DNA from: Serratia sp. FDAARGOS_506
GTDB lineage: Bacteria > Pseudomonadota > Gammaproteobacteria > Enterobacterales > Enterobacteriaceae
Assembly: GCF_003812745.1 (NCBI RefSeq)
Contig: NZ_CP033831.1
Span: 4,030,001-4,094,000 of the forward strand
Length of the DNA stretch: 64,000 nucleotides
Direction of reading: 5' to 3'
Part shown: in pieces, positions 56,159 through 64,000 of the stretch
How the letters are laid out: each line of letters starts with the position of its first letter
Position numbering within the stretch: the first letter of the stretch is position 1
The notes under the pieces: generated by a model
The model's input: only the letters and a program-made list of their open reading frames with translations
Told to the model about the DNA's origin: nothing
Databases searched by the model: none
Translations under genes and position numbers: made by a program

Positions 56159-57658
56159 TTATGCATGAGGGGTTGAGGCGCGGATCAGCGTTTCGCGATC
56201 GGCCCGTTCACGCGGCAGATCGGCCGTCAGCTTCCCGTCCGCCATCACCATCACCCGGTCGGCTAGTGAGACCACCTCATCCAGCTCCGACGAAGAGAAC
56301 ATCACCGCCAGCCCCTGGCGTGCCATCGCGCCAATCAGGTGATAAACGTCCGTTTTAGCACCGACGTCGATTCCGCGCGTCGGCTCATCGAGAAACACCA
56401 CCTGCGGCCCGGTCAGCAGCGCCTTGCCCAACACTACTTTCTGCTGATTGCCGCCGCTCAGGCTGGTGATTGGCAGCTCCCGGTCACTCACCTTGATCGC
56501 CAGTTTTTCAATCATGCCATCGACCAGCGCGCACTCCCCAGCCGCCGCCAACGGCCGCAGTGCATTGCGCCCCAGGCTGGCCAGGGTCATGTTGGCCTTG
56601 ATAGACATCATCTGCACCAACCCCTCCGCCTGCCTGTCCTCCGGCACCAGCGCCATGCCCAACGCCATGCGTTGACGAAACCCCAGCCGCTCCACGCTTT
56701 TGCCGTTGAGCAGAATGCGGCCGGCGGTCTGGCGAATCACGCCGTTGATCACTTTGAACAGTTCGGTGCGGCCGGCGCCCAACAGGCCATAAATGCCGAT
56801 GACTTCCCCTTTGCGCAGTGAAAAACTGACGTCGTCAAGGCAATAGCCGCCGCTTTCACGCGGCAGCGTCAACCGCTCGACCTTCAGCACTTCATCCCCT
56901 TTCTCTGCCGCGCAATAGTCAAAGTGCTTGCTCTTTTCCCCGACCATCTTTTCGATGATCCACGGGATGCTGACGTTGCAGACCGGCTCCGCGGCAACAA
57001 AACGCCCGTCGCGGAACACTGTGATGCGATCGCCAATCTCCATCAGCTCTTCCAGACGGTGAGAAATGTAGATGATGGTGACGCCGCGTTTTTTCAGATC
57101 GGCGATCACCCGAAACAGCGTGCGCACTTCAGCCTGGCTCAGCGCCGATGTCGGCTCATCCATGATCAGCACCCGGGTGTCCTTCGCCAACGCGCGAGCA
57201 ATTTCCACCAGCTGCTGATGACCGATGCCGAGACTGCCCAACGGCGTATGCGGATCGATGTCCAACTCCAGCCGCTGCAGCAAGGACTTGGCCAGCTGAT
57301 ATTGATAGTCCACATTGATGCGGCCACGCTGGAAGAACTCGTTGGCCATAAAAATGTTGTCCATCACCGACATATTGGGGAACAGATTCAGCTCCTGGAA
57401 AATAATGCTGATCCCGAGCCGCTCCGCCTTCTGCGTGGAGGTTAACGTCACCGCTTCCCCCTCCAGCTCGATGGTGCCGGAGGACGGGGTTTCCACCCCC
57501 GCCAACAGCTTCATCATGGTCGATTTGCCGGCGCCGTTTTCGCCGATCAGGACATTGACCTGATTGCGAAACACTTGATAACTCACGCTATCCAATGCCG
57601 TGACGCCGGGATAGAGACGCGAAACGTTGCGCGTTTGAATAATGACCGGTTCGCTCAT
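56159..57658 (-). CDS. ribose-type (CUT2) sugar ABC transporter ATPase
   Basis: A 499-residue protein with two ABC domains, as in RbsA. The first has Walker A GENGAGKST and Walker B VLIMDEPTSALS. The second (from about residue 255) has a degenerate P-loop (GLLGAGRTE) but intact LSGGNQQKV and VVFLDEPTRGID. ATG at 57658, with GGGGG upstream, rather than the adjacent GTG. It lies nine bases after the DUF2291 gene. Confidence 0.9.
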   Translation of the reverse strand: MSEPVIIQTRNVSRLYPGVTALDSVSYQVFRNQVNVLIGENGAGKSTMMKLLAGVETPSSGTIELEGEAVTLTSTQKAERLGISIIFQELNLFPNMSVMDNIFMANEFFQRGRINVDYQYQLAKSLLQRLELDIDPHTPLGSLGIGHQQLVEIARALAKDTRVLIMDEPTSALSQAEVRTLFRVIADLKKRGVTIIYISHRLEELMEIGDRITVFRDGRFVAAEPVCNVSIPWIIEKMVGEKSKHFDYCAAEKGDEVLKVERLTLPRESGGYCLDDVSFSLRKGEVIGIYGLLGAGRTELFKVINGVIRQTAGRILLNGKSVERLGFRQRMALGMALVPEDRQAEGLVQMMSIKANMTLASLGRNALRPLAAAGECALVDGMIEKLAIKVSDRELPITSLSGGNQQKVVLGKALLTGPQVVFLDEPTRGIDVGAKTDVYHLIGAMARQGLAVMFSSSELDEVVSLADRVMVMADGKLTADLPRERADRETLIRASTPHA

Positions 57659-57667
57659 CACGCCCCC

Positions 57668-58285
57668 TTAAGGTTGAATGCGTACCGGCGTGATCAACAG
57701 CGGCTCGGCAGGTGCCTGCCAGCTGCTGAATACGCCATACACGGTAATGTGGTCACCCACCTTGGGCTGGGATCCGGCCAGTTCGTCGATCGAAGCCTGA
57801 TTGATCGCCCTGGCAAAATCGCCGAACAATACTTGGTCATTGAAATCGCTGTAGCTCAGGCCGCGATAGCTGTCGCGCAACGCCGTACCGCGATAAACCG
57901 GCCCGATCTGCACCTCCACGCTACCGAGCGGCGCATCGGCCAGTTTGAGCGTTAATTTTCCGCTGCGCGAACGGGTGTTGACCGCCGCGACTTCACCGCT
58001 GACCTTAACGTTGAAATAACAAGGAAACTCCGGTTGAGCGCGGTACCCCAGCAGACCGCAGGCGCTGTCAAAATCCTTGGCCTGGGCGATCCGGGCGATC
58101 AGTTCGCCCAGCGGTTGCGCCGTTTTGACCGCTTGCGGGGCGATTTGGCTGCGGTAAATCTCCGCCGCCTGTGCCACATGCGGATTCACCGGGGAGCGAA
58201 GCTCCGCCAGCTTTTTCTCCGAGACGATACGGCAACCGCTCAACGTCAAGACGACGGTGACGGCCAGCGCAATGCGCATCGACAT
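57668..58285 (-). CDS. DUF2291 lipoprotein linked to the sugar transporter
   Basis: A 205-residue lipoprotein with lipobox LSGC (cysteine 18), followed by a beta-rich DUF2291 domain. DUF2291 genes are commonly found beside CUT2 transporter genes, but their role is not established; a periplasmic accessory role in substrate capture is a guess. GGAGGT precedes the ATG. Between the binding protein and the ATPase genes. Confidence 0.8.
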   Translation of the reverse strand: MSMRIALAVTVVLTLSGCRIVSEKKLAELRSPVNPHVAQAAEIYRSQIAPQAVKTAQPLGELIARIAQAKDFDSACGLLGYRAQPEFPCYFNVKVSGEVAAVNTRSRSGKLTLKLADAPLGSVEVQIGPVYRGTALRDSYRGLSYSDFNDQVLFGDFARAINQASIDELAGSQPKVGDHITVYGVFSSWQAPAEPLLITPVRIQP

Positions 58286-58349
58286 AACAACACCTCCGAT
58301 CGCACCCCGCCGCCGGGACGGGGTGATGAAAGACGCCGCTCAGCGCGGA

Positions 58350-59282
58350 TTACGGTTTGAAGTTGAAGTCACTGACCCGTTGCGCATTGTCTTTGCCGAT
58401 CAGGATGCCGCGGAACATCACGCGCTCCTTGCCGGTATAGCTGCCGGATTGGAAATAGCCATCGAGGATTTCAACGCCCTGCGCGGCGATCGCCTGCGCC
58501 TGCAACATCACGCTGGCGTAGAGGCTACCGTTAAGAATGGCGTCGCGCTCATCATTGCTGCCGTCGATCCCCACTACGGTGACATCCTGCCGGCCGGCGG
58601 CCTTGAGCGCCGCTACGGCGCCCAACGCGACCGGGCCGTTGCCGCAGATCACGCCTTTGATGTCCGGGTGCGCCTGCAGGATGCTGTCCATGATGCGTTT
58701 CCCTTCCAGCAGGTTGCCCTTGGCGTCCTGCCGCGCCACGCTGACCATCTCTGGATATTGGTCGATCACGTTATGGAACGACTGCGAGCGCGTGACGCAG
58801 TTATTGTCCGCCAGGTTGCAGGTCAGCTCAGCGTATTTGCCGGTTTCCCCCATTTTTTCCACAAACTGGTTGGCGACGTCCGAGCCGGCCTGGAAGTTGT
58901 TATGGGTGATCTGCGCCAGCGCCACGCCGTCAACCGGGATCTCGCGGTTGATCAACACCACCGGAATGCCGGCGTTTTTCGCCTGCTGCACGGCGGCGAC
59001 GCTGGCTTGGGAATCGGCATTATCCAAAATGATGCCCTGAACCTTGCGGCCGATTACCAGGCTGATCAGCTCCCCTTGGCGCTTAACGTCTTCGCCGTGC
59101 GACAACACCAGCGTCTGGTAGCCGAGGGACTTGGCTTTGGTTTCAGCCCCTTTGGCCTCTGCGGAGTAATAAGGGTTATCCAGCGAGTTGACCAGAATGG
59201 CGATCGTGCCCTTTTCCGCCGCCATGGCTGAGGTACAGGCAAAACCGGTGAGCAGGGTAAGGTAAGTGGCTATTTTTCTCAT
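58350..59282 (-). CDS. ribose-type periplasmic sugar-binding protein
   Basis: A 310-residue protein with a 21-22-residue signal peptide (ending SAMA) and the two-lobed periplasmic binding fold of the RbsB family (VQGIILDNADSQASV and TVVGIDGSNDERDAILNG). It binds the sugar or polyol taken up by the transporter. In the operon it lies between the second SDR and the DUF2291 gene. Confidence 0.88.
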   Translation of the reverse strand: MRKIATYLTLLTGFACTSAMAAEKGTIAILVNSLDNPYYSAEAKGAETKAKSLGYQTLVLSHGEDVKRQGELISLVIGRKVQGIILDNADSQASVAAVQQAKNAGIPVVLINREIPVDGVALAQITHNNFQAGSDVANQFVEKMGETGKYAELTCNLADNNCVTRSQSFHNVIDQYPEMVSVARQDAKGNLLEGKRIMDSILQAHPDIKGVICGNGPVALGAVAALKAAGRQDVTVVGIDGSNDERDAILNGSLYASVMLQAQAIAAQGVEILDGYFQSGSYTGKERVMFRGILIGKDNAQRVSDFNFKP

Positions 59283-59345
59283 GATGGTGTTCTCTTATCG
59301 TTGTGTTGAACATCGTCTGGTGTTGGCGATCGCTGCGGTTGCCGC

Positions 59346-60146
59346 TTACCAAATGGTAAAACCGCCGTCGATCATCAGGTCCGCGCCGGTGATCATGTCG
59401 CTGCCGTTGCTGGCAAAAAACAGGATCGCCGCCGCAATTTCGTCGGTATAAGCAAAACGCCCCAGCGGGATCAGCTTTTTCATCGCCTCGCCCTTCTCGC
59501 CGCGCCAGGCTTTCTCTCCCATAGGCGTCAGCACCACGGTGGGCGATAACGTGTTGACCGTAATGCCGTGCGGCGCCCATTCTTTGGCCATCACCTTGGT
59601 CATGCCCAGCAGCCCCGCCTTGGCGGAGGTGTATGCGCAGTGATCGTCAATGGCGATGGAGGCCGCCTGCGATGCGATGTTGATGATTTTACCGCCGTGG
59701 CCGGCGGTTATCGCACGGCGCGCCAGTTCCTGCGAACACAGGAAGGGCCCGGTGAGATTGACCGCCAGATGGCGCTGCCACTCCTCGAGCGTGACCTCCG
59801 TCGCCGGCTGCAAATTGACGTAGCCCGCGCAGTTGACCAGGATATCGAGCCGGCCAAAGCGATATTGAGCCGCGTTGAAGGCGGCAGCCACCGAGTCGGA
59901 ATCGGTCACGTCGCACACCTGGCAGAATACCTGTTCTTCACCCAACTCTCGCAGCGCCGCCGCGGCCTTGTCCTGTTCAAAGGCCGGGTACATCAATACC
60001 AGGCGCGCGCCCTTTTCCAGCAGCAGGCGATTGGCGGCCATCGCGATGCCGCCCAGACCGCCGGTGATCACCACAACCTTCCCAGCCAGCGACATCCGGC
60101 TATCGACACCGTAGCGCAAATTAACGTCGTACTCGTTCCGCTCCAT
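59346..60146 (-). CDS. short-chain dehydrogenase/reductase (polyol dehydrogenase candidate)
   Basis: A 266-residue classical SDR. A short N-terminal extension precedes the cofactor site (VITGGLGGIAMAANR); then NCAG, catalytic YTSAK and a C-terminal GADLMIDGG. The N-terminal extension with YGVDSR is unusual for small SDRs and recalls sugar-alcohol dehydrogenases. The ATG at 60146 follows AGGGGGAA. It lies directly after the transketolase genes, so it probably makes or removes their substrate. Confidence 0.83.
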   Translation of the reverse strand: MERNEYDVNLRYGVDSRMSLAGKVVVITGGLGGIAMAANRLLLEKGARLVLMYPAFEQDKAAAALRELGEEQVFCQVCDVTDSDSVAAAFNAAQYRFGRLDILVNCAGYVNLQPATEVTLEEWQRHLAVNLTGPFLCSQELARRAITAGHGGKIINIASQAASIAIDDHCAYTSAKAGLLGMTKVMAKEWAPHGITVNTLSPTVVLTPMGEKAWRGEKGEAMKKLIPLGRFAYTDEIAAAILFFASNGSDMITGADLMIDGGFTIW

Positions 60147-60156
60147 CGCATTCCCC

Positions 60157-61062
60157 CTATTGAGTTAATTGCGCCTGCAATCCTGCTGCGTCGATGGCGT
60201 ATTGCCGCCGCAGCGCCGCCCGACTGCTGCTGTGGGTAAATTCATAAGCCGGCATGCCCAGTGCGGTAAACGGCCGCGACAGCTGATGCCGCAGCAACAG
60301 CTCACCGATGATAGTGCCCAGGCCGCCGCTGAGGGCGTGCTCCTCCATGGTCAGCACCCGGCGGTGCGAACGTATCAACGCCACTACCGCCGCCTCATTG
60401 AGCGGCCAGAGCGAAGGCAGCGAAACGATGGTCGGGTTTTCGCCCAACTCCAGCACCTTCATCGCCTCATGAGCCACCGTTCCCAGGCAAAACACCAGAC
60501 TGTCAGAGCCCTGATGCAACACCTCCGGCTCTCCGGGACGGAAGTGATAGTTCGCGTTCAACACCGGCAGCTTGTCGCTGTCCATACGGATATAGGCTGG
60601 GCCGGGTTGCGCGATGACATGGCGGACAATCTCCGCCGCTTGCCGCGCGTCCGCAGGCGCATAGATGCTGAGATTACCCAGCGTGCGGGCGATGGCGATA
60701 TCGTTCATGCAGTGGTGCGTCGCCCCCAGCGGCCCATAGCCGAATCCGGCATTCAGGCCGAGCATTTTCACGTTGGTTTCCGTGTAGCAAACGTCGTTCT
60801 TCATCTGCTCGTTGGAACGCGCGAACAGGAAAGGCGCCGCGTTGGCAGTAAAGACCGTTCTGCCGCTGAGCGCCATGCCGGCGGCCATGCCCACCATGTT
60901 CTGCTCGGCGATACCGACGTTCACCACCCGCTCTGGATAAGCCTGTTCAAAAGGTGCAATTTTCGACGTGGACGTGGAGTCCGCCACCATCACGCTCAGA
61001 TCCGCACCCGCCAGTTGCTGTTCAATCAACGCCGTCACCACGGCATCGCGTAAATCCTGCAT
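60157..61062 (-). CDS. transketolase, C-terminal subunit
   Basis: A 301-residue protein that matches the pyrimidine-binding and C-terminal domains of transketolase, with NVGIAEQNMVGMAAGMALSG (conserved glutamate) and a C-terminal domain of the transketolase type. It needs the separate N-terminal subunit encoded just upstream. The ATG at 61062 has GGAGGGG upstream; a GTG at 61068 overlaps the upstream stop and is an alternative. Confidence 0.9.
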   Translation of the reverse strand: MQDLRDAVVTALIEQQLAGADLSVMVADSTSTSKIAPFEQAYPERVVNVGIAEQNMVGMAAGMALSGRTVFTANAAPFLFARSNEQMKNDVCYTETNVKMLGLNAGFGYGPLGATHHCMNDIAIARTLGNLSIYAPADARQAAEIVRHVIAQPGPAYIRMDSDKLPVLNANYHFRPGEPEVLHQGSDSLVFCLGTVAHEAMKVLELGENPTIVSLPSLWPLNEAAVVALIRSHRRVLTMEEHALSGGLGTIIGELLLRHQLSRPFTALGMPAYEFTHSSSRAALRRQYAIDAAGLQAQLTQ

Positions 61063-61064
61063 GT

Positions 61065-61868
61065 TCACCCCTCCAGTTCCGCCAGCGCCTGCGCCAGCTG
61101 TTGTTCGTCCGGTACCGCGTGATGCCAGGCGGCAACGTTAGCCATAAACGACACGCCGTGACCCTTTTCGGTATTGGCCAAAATCACCCGCGGTTTGTCC
61201 TGACTCGGGCGTTGGATCGCCGCCACCAGCGCCGCAGGATCGTGCCCGTCGCACTCCAGGGTTTCGAAACCGAAAGCGCGCCACTTTTCCGCCAGCGGTT
61301 CCAGCGGCATGATGGCCTCTGTCTTGCCCGCCAGCTGCAGCCGGTTGCGATCGACGATGGCAATCAGGTTATCCAGCTTGAATTTGCTGGCCGCCATCGC
61401 CGCCTCCCAGTTGGATCCCTCCGCCAGTTCACCGTCACCCAGCAACACGAAAGCGCGGCGGTGCGCGCGCCCGGCCAATTTGTTGCCCAGCGCCAGCCCC
61501 ACGGCGATCGGCAGGCCATGCCCTAAACCGCCGGAGTTAATCTCGACCAGCTCCGGCAGCTTCTGCCGTACCGGATGCCCGGCCAGCAAGGTGTCGTCGC
61601 CCATAAACTGATCGAGCACCGCCGGATCGAGCAGGCCCATCGCCGCACAGCTGCAGTAAAAACCGCCGGCGCCGTGCCCTTTAGATAAAATGAACCGATC
61701 CTGATCGGGCCTGGCATTGCTGCGATCCATCACCGCCATATACAAGGTGCAGATGATGTCGATTTCCGACAGATCGGCGCCGGTATGGCCCTTGCCTGCC
61801 TTATGGTTCATGGTCAGCACATATCGGCGCGCCAGGCGCGCCGTGTTTTTAATCGTCAGGAAGTCCAT
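61065..61868 (-). CDS. transketolase, N-terminal (thiamine diphosphate-binding) subunit
   Basis: A 267-residue protein with the thiamine-binding features GHGLPIAVG and the GDG motif (LLGDGELAEGSNWEAA) with the conserved Asn about 25 residues on (VDRNRLQ). With the next gene it makes a two-subunit transketolase that moves a two-carbon ketol unit from a ketose phosphate. First gene of the nine-gene operon. The ATG at 61868 follows AGAGGTGAC. Confidence 0.92.
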   Translation of the reverse strand: MDFLTIKNTARLARRYVLTMNHKAGKGHTGADLSEIDIICTLYMAVMDRSNARPDQDRFILSKGHGAGGFYCSCAAMGLLDPAVLDQFMGDDTLLAGHPVRQKLPELVEINSGGLGHGLPIAVGLALGNKLAGRAHRRAFVLLGDGELAEGSNWEAAMAASKFKLDNLIAIVDRNRLQLAGKTEAIMPLEPLAEKWRAFGFETLECDGHDPAALVAAIQRPSQDKPRVILANTEKGHGVSFMANVAAWHHAVPDEQQLAQALAELEG

Positions 61869-61935
61869 CGTCACCTCTGCTTGAGCGCCTTGATTATCGT
61901 TATCGCATCGAAACCGATCCGTTAACTCGCCTTTT

Positions 61936-61945
61936 ATTTTCGAAT
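61936..61945. promoter_or_regulatory. candidate DeoR-type operator near the transketolase operon promoter
   Basis: ATTTTCGAAT, repeated exactly at 62116-62125 on the other side of the intergenic gap. TTTCGAA-type half sites are common in DeoR-family operators. It lies about 70 bases before the first gene of the operon. Confidence 0.45.
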
Positions 61946-62115
61946 GGAAATCATATTCAGCAAAAACGATAATTAATGCGGGCAAGATCAAATTTCAAGC
62001 AAAAGCATCCAACAAACAAAACACAGGCAATAAAAGTTGTTTAATAACAATTAAATAAAACAAAGTTAGTTACTGCATCGTGGTTTGTCATGCTGATTAA
62101 TGTGGTTTGAATGAC

Positions 62116-62125
62116 ATTTTCGAAT
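62116..62125. promoter_or_regulatory. second candidate DeoR-type operator near the regulator gene
   Basis: A second exact ATTTTCGAAT, 86 bases before the regulator start. The 342-base gap between the two divergent transcripts is otherwise AT-rich, with promoter-like stretches (61960-62070) and no gene. Confidence 0.45.
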
Positions 62126-62210
62126 AAAAGCCAATGTGAGTTGGCCGGGGTTTTCAATAGCTTTATCAATAACCGCGAGCTAGAATTCAGCGCATCAATA
62201 AGGAATTGCC

Positions 62211-63050
62211 GTGGCAAGCGGCACGGCGGAACTGACTGGTGCAGGAGTCTTTCGATTGAAAAGCAAAAGCGAACAGCTGGCGGAAATGCAGCAACGGCGC
62301 GAAAAGATCCTCGACATGATCCGCGAAGACGGCTCGGCGACGGTCAAAATGCTTACCGATACCTTCAAGCTGACCGAGGCGACCATTCGTACCGACCTGC
62401 GGGTTCTGCAGCAACAAGGCTATGTGCAGCGTTTTCACGGCGGCGCAACCTTGGTCGATGGCAAGCAAAATACCCATGCCATGCTGCTGGAGCGCCAGGT
62501 CAACCTGACCGCCAAGGATCGCATCGGCAAGCTCGCCGCCGGTTTTATCGAGCCGGGCGACACCATCATTCTTGACTCGGGCACCACTACCACAGCTATC
62601 GCCAATCACCTGAGCCACATCAAGAAACTGTCCGTTATCACCACCGGCGTCAATATCGCGTTGCAGCTGGGCGGCGAACCGGGCGTGAACATTTTGCTGA
62701 CCGGCGGCTCGTTCAAATTTCCGACGCTCTCCACTTCAGGGGACAAAGCCGCCAGCTTCTTCGAAAACGTGTTGGCCCAGAAACTGTTCCTCGCGACGGC
62801 CTGCATCTCACCCCGCCATGGACTCAGTTTCCCAAGCGAAACCGACATCAAACTGAAAACGGCGATGATCAACGCAGCCAATACGGTGTATGTGGTTGCC
62901 GATTCAAGCAAAATCGATAAGGTGTCGATGTTCGCTTTGCCCTGCGACTGGCAGCATATCGACTATTTGATTACCGATGACGGTATCAGCCATACCGCCA
63001 TACAGGCCTTTGAGAAAGTAGGGGTAAAGGTGTTGGTGGCAGGCGCCTGA
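62211..63050 (+). CDS. DeoR-family regulator of the polyol operon
   Basis: A 279-residue DeoR-type protein with a winged helix-turn-helix (residues about 20-75, TEATIRTDLRVLQQQGYVQR) and a sugar-phosphate sensing domain (about 95-270; DSGTTTTAIA and VADSSKID). The GTG at 62211 has AAGGA upstream. A TTG at 62256, preceded by CAGGAG, would give a shorter protein and is a real alternative. It is divergent from the operon and probably represses it until a phosphorylated intermediate appears. Confidence 0.87.
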   Translation: MASGTAELTGAGVFRLKSKSEQLAEMQQRREKILDMIREDGSATVKMLTDTFKLTEATIRTDLRVLQQQGYVQRFHGGATLVDGKQNTHAMLLERQVNLTAKDRIGKLAAGFIEPGDTIILDSGTTTTAIANHLSHIKKLSVITTGVNIALQLGGEPGVNILLTGGSFKFPTLSTSGDKAASFFENVLAQKLFLATACISPRHGLSFPSETDIKLKTAMINAANTVYVVADSSKIDKVSMFALPCDWQHIDYLITDDGISHTAIQAFEKVGVKVLVAGA

Positions 63051-63061
63051 CTGGCGCCTGC
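63039..63061. terminator. hairpin overlapping the end of the DeoR-type gene
   Basis: A perfect 9-bp stem GCAGGCGCC/GGCGCCTGC with loop TGACT. The loop includes the stop codon. No T-run follows, so this is a barrier between the convergent regulator and pgpB rather than a textbook terminator. Confidence 0.5.
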
Positions 63062-63072
63062 AAGAAGCGTGC

Positions 63073-63834
63073 TTATTCCGGCTTGCACGCCGCGATTTCA
63101 TGCTGCTCTTGCGGCGGCGGCGTCAGCGGGCCGAACCAGCGCTGCGCCAGCCAGCAGGTAACCACCACCAGCAACCAGCTGATTAGCGTAGCCATCGCCA
63201 GATCGCGCGGCCAGTGCATGCCCAGCATCAGGCGGCTACCCATCACGCCGGCCGCCCACACCATCAGCAGCGCGACGGTTTTGTAATGGCGTCGTGGCCA
63301 CAGCAACCCTACGCCCAATAGCGCCCAGGTGGCGGCGAACATCGTGTGCCCCGACGGGAAAGCGAAGCCGGTTTCAAACTGCCAGTGCTTGCGCAGCCAG
63401 CTCGGCACCAGCGTCTGGTCTTGCAACTGCTCGCGCACCAGCGCGCTGCGCTCTTTGCGATCCAGCGAGTAGAAATACTTGCCGTCCACGCCGTGGGTTT
63501 GCTCCAGCCACACCACGAAAGGACGCGGTTCTTGCACCCGATCCTTGATCAACGACTTGACGCCCTGCCCAATCAACAGCGCGGCGAAAAGCAGCATCGC
63601 CAGCCCGATGGCCGGCTTCAGCCGAAAGCGCAGGCACCACAAAAACCAGCCGCAGAGGATCGCGCTGGTCAGAATGCCCCACGGCGAGGTCACGGTTTCA
63701 GTCACCCAGTACAGCACTTTCAGCAGCTGGTCATTGCCGCCCGGTTGCCAATGCCAGCCGGATACCCAGACCACCAGCGGCATCAACAGCAGCAGCAACG
63801 CGCCGCCCGCCGTGCGTTTTGCTATCTCATACAT
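63073..63834 (-). CDS. pgpB: phosphatidylglycerophosphatase B / undecaprenyl pyrophosphate phosphatase
   Basis: A 253-residue PAP2-family membrane phosphatase with all three catalytic motifs: KDRVQEPRP, PSGHTM and SRLMLGMHWPRD. Six membrane helices are expected. It dephosphorylates phosphatidylglycerophosphate and undecaprenyl pyrophosphate at the outer face of the inner membrane. In E. coli pgpB is next to lapA; here the polyol operon separates them. Confidence 0.93.
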   Translation of the reverse strand: MYEIAKRTAGGALLLLLMPLVVWVSGWHWQPGGNDQLLKVLYWVTETVTSPWGILTSAILCGWFLWCLRFRLKPAIGLAMLLFAALLIGQGVKSLIKDRVQEPRPFVVWLEQTHGVDGKYFYSLDRKERSALVREQLQDQTLVPSWLRKHWQFETGFAFPSGHTMFAATWALLGVGLLWPRRHYKTVALLMVWAAGVMGSRLMLGMHWPRDLAMATLISWLLVVVTCWLAQRWFGPLTPPPQEQHEIAACKPE

Positions 63835-64000
63835 TCCCGTTTTCCTCTGCGTGAATCAGGCTGCAGTGTAACAAGAGTGCAATCTTGATAACACGCGAAA
63901 AAATAAACAGATAGGCAACCTATCGCAATAATAGGTGGCCAGAAAACGCCATCTGCTGGTTTGCTGAGCACCGCCCGGCAAGAAGTTGTGGCAAAATAGC
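63835..64000. other. upstream region of pgpB
   Basis: 166 bases to the end of the window. It holds the short palindrome GATAGGCAACCTATC at 63910-63924 with a further ATAGG nearby. No gene is visible. Confidence 0.4.

Overview
The window looks like chromosomal DNA of an enterobacterium, most likely Serratia (S. marcescens-like). It is GC-rich. Gene order and protein sequences match Enterobacterales blocks: pspABCD-ycjX/pspF, sapABCDF, rnb, fsaA/pflE/pflF, yciT-osmB-yciH-pyrF-lapB-lapA and pgpB. The genus call rests on recalled similarity and synteny, not on a search.

Layout. (1) 1-3060: phage-shock operon pspABCD running into ycjX, with a sigma-54 promoter and the divergent activator pspF. 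(2) 3066-3198: a RyhB small RNA with its own Fur box, lying in the pspF/zigA gap. (3) 3254-5992: a zinc-sparing operon folE2 - gamma-carbonic-anhydrase paralogue - zigA, behind a near-consensus Zur box. (4) 6133-11467: sapABCDF. (5) 11649-23994: accessory metabolism and housekeeping. This includes a possible leader peptide before a CMD-family protein, two LysR regulators, dacD, a YdeP-type molybdopterin oxidoreductase, a long-form glyoxalase I, rnb, and an MHS transporter/M20 amidohydrolase pair. (6) 24380-26446: a CstA-family carbon-starvation transporter.

(7) 26505-42970 is the main accessory region: an AT-rich family-9 glycosyltransferase, a degraded stretch, and a contact-dependent inhibition (CDI) locus read leftward as cdiB - cdiA (3566 codons) - cdiI, followed by an orphan toxin-end/immunity pair. 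The orphan carries a 285-bp copy of the pre-toxin region of cdiA, ending at the VENN motif. This is the structure expected for toxin swapping by recombination.

(8) 43183-52482: fsaA, the glycyl-radical enzyme pair pflE/pflF, then yciT, osmB, yciH, pyrF, lapB and lapA. Two small genes (DUF1471 type and ribbon-helix-helix type) sit between pyrF and lapB.

(9) 52774-63050: a nine-gene catabolic operon with a divergent DeoR-type regulator, placed between lapA and pgpB, which are near neighbours in E. coli. It encodes a two-subunit transketolase, two short-chain dehydrogenases, a ribose-type ABC transporter with a DUF2291 lipoprotein, and an FGGY kinase. Together these fit uptake of a polyol or branched sugar, oxidation to a ketose, phosphorylation, and cleavage by the split transketolase. 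The substrate cannot be read from the sequence. The window closes with pgpB.

The most promising leads are the CDI locus with its orphan module and two unassigned toxin ends, and the split-transketolase polyol operon. A 33-codon ORF with two hairpins before the CMD-family gene is a weaker but curious candidate for leader-peptide control. No tRNA, rRNA, intact insertion sequence or CRISPR array was seen.
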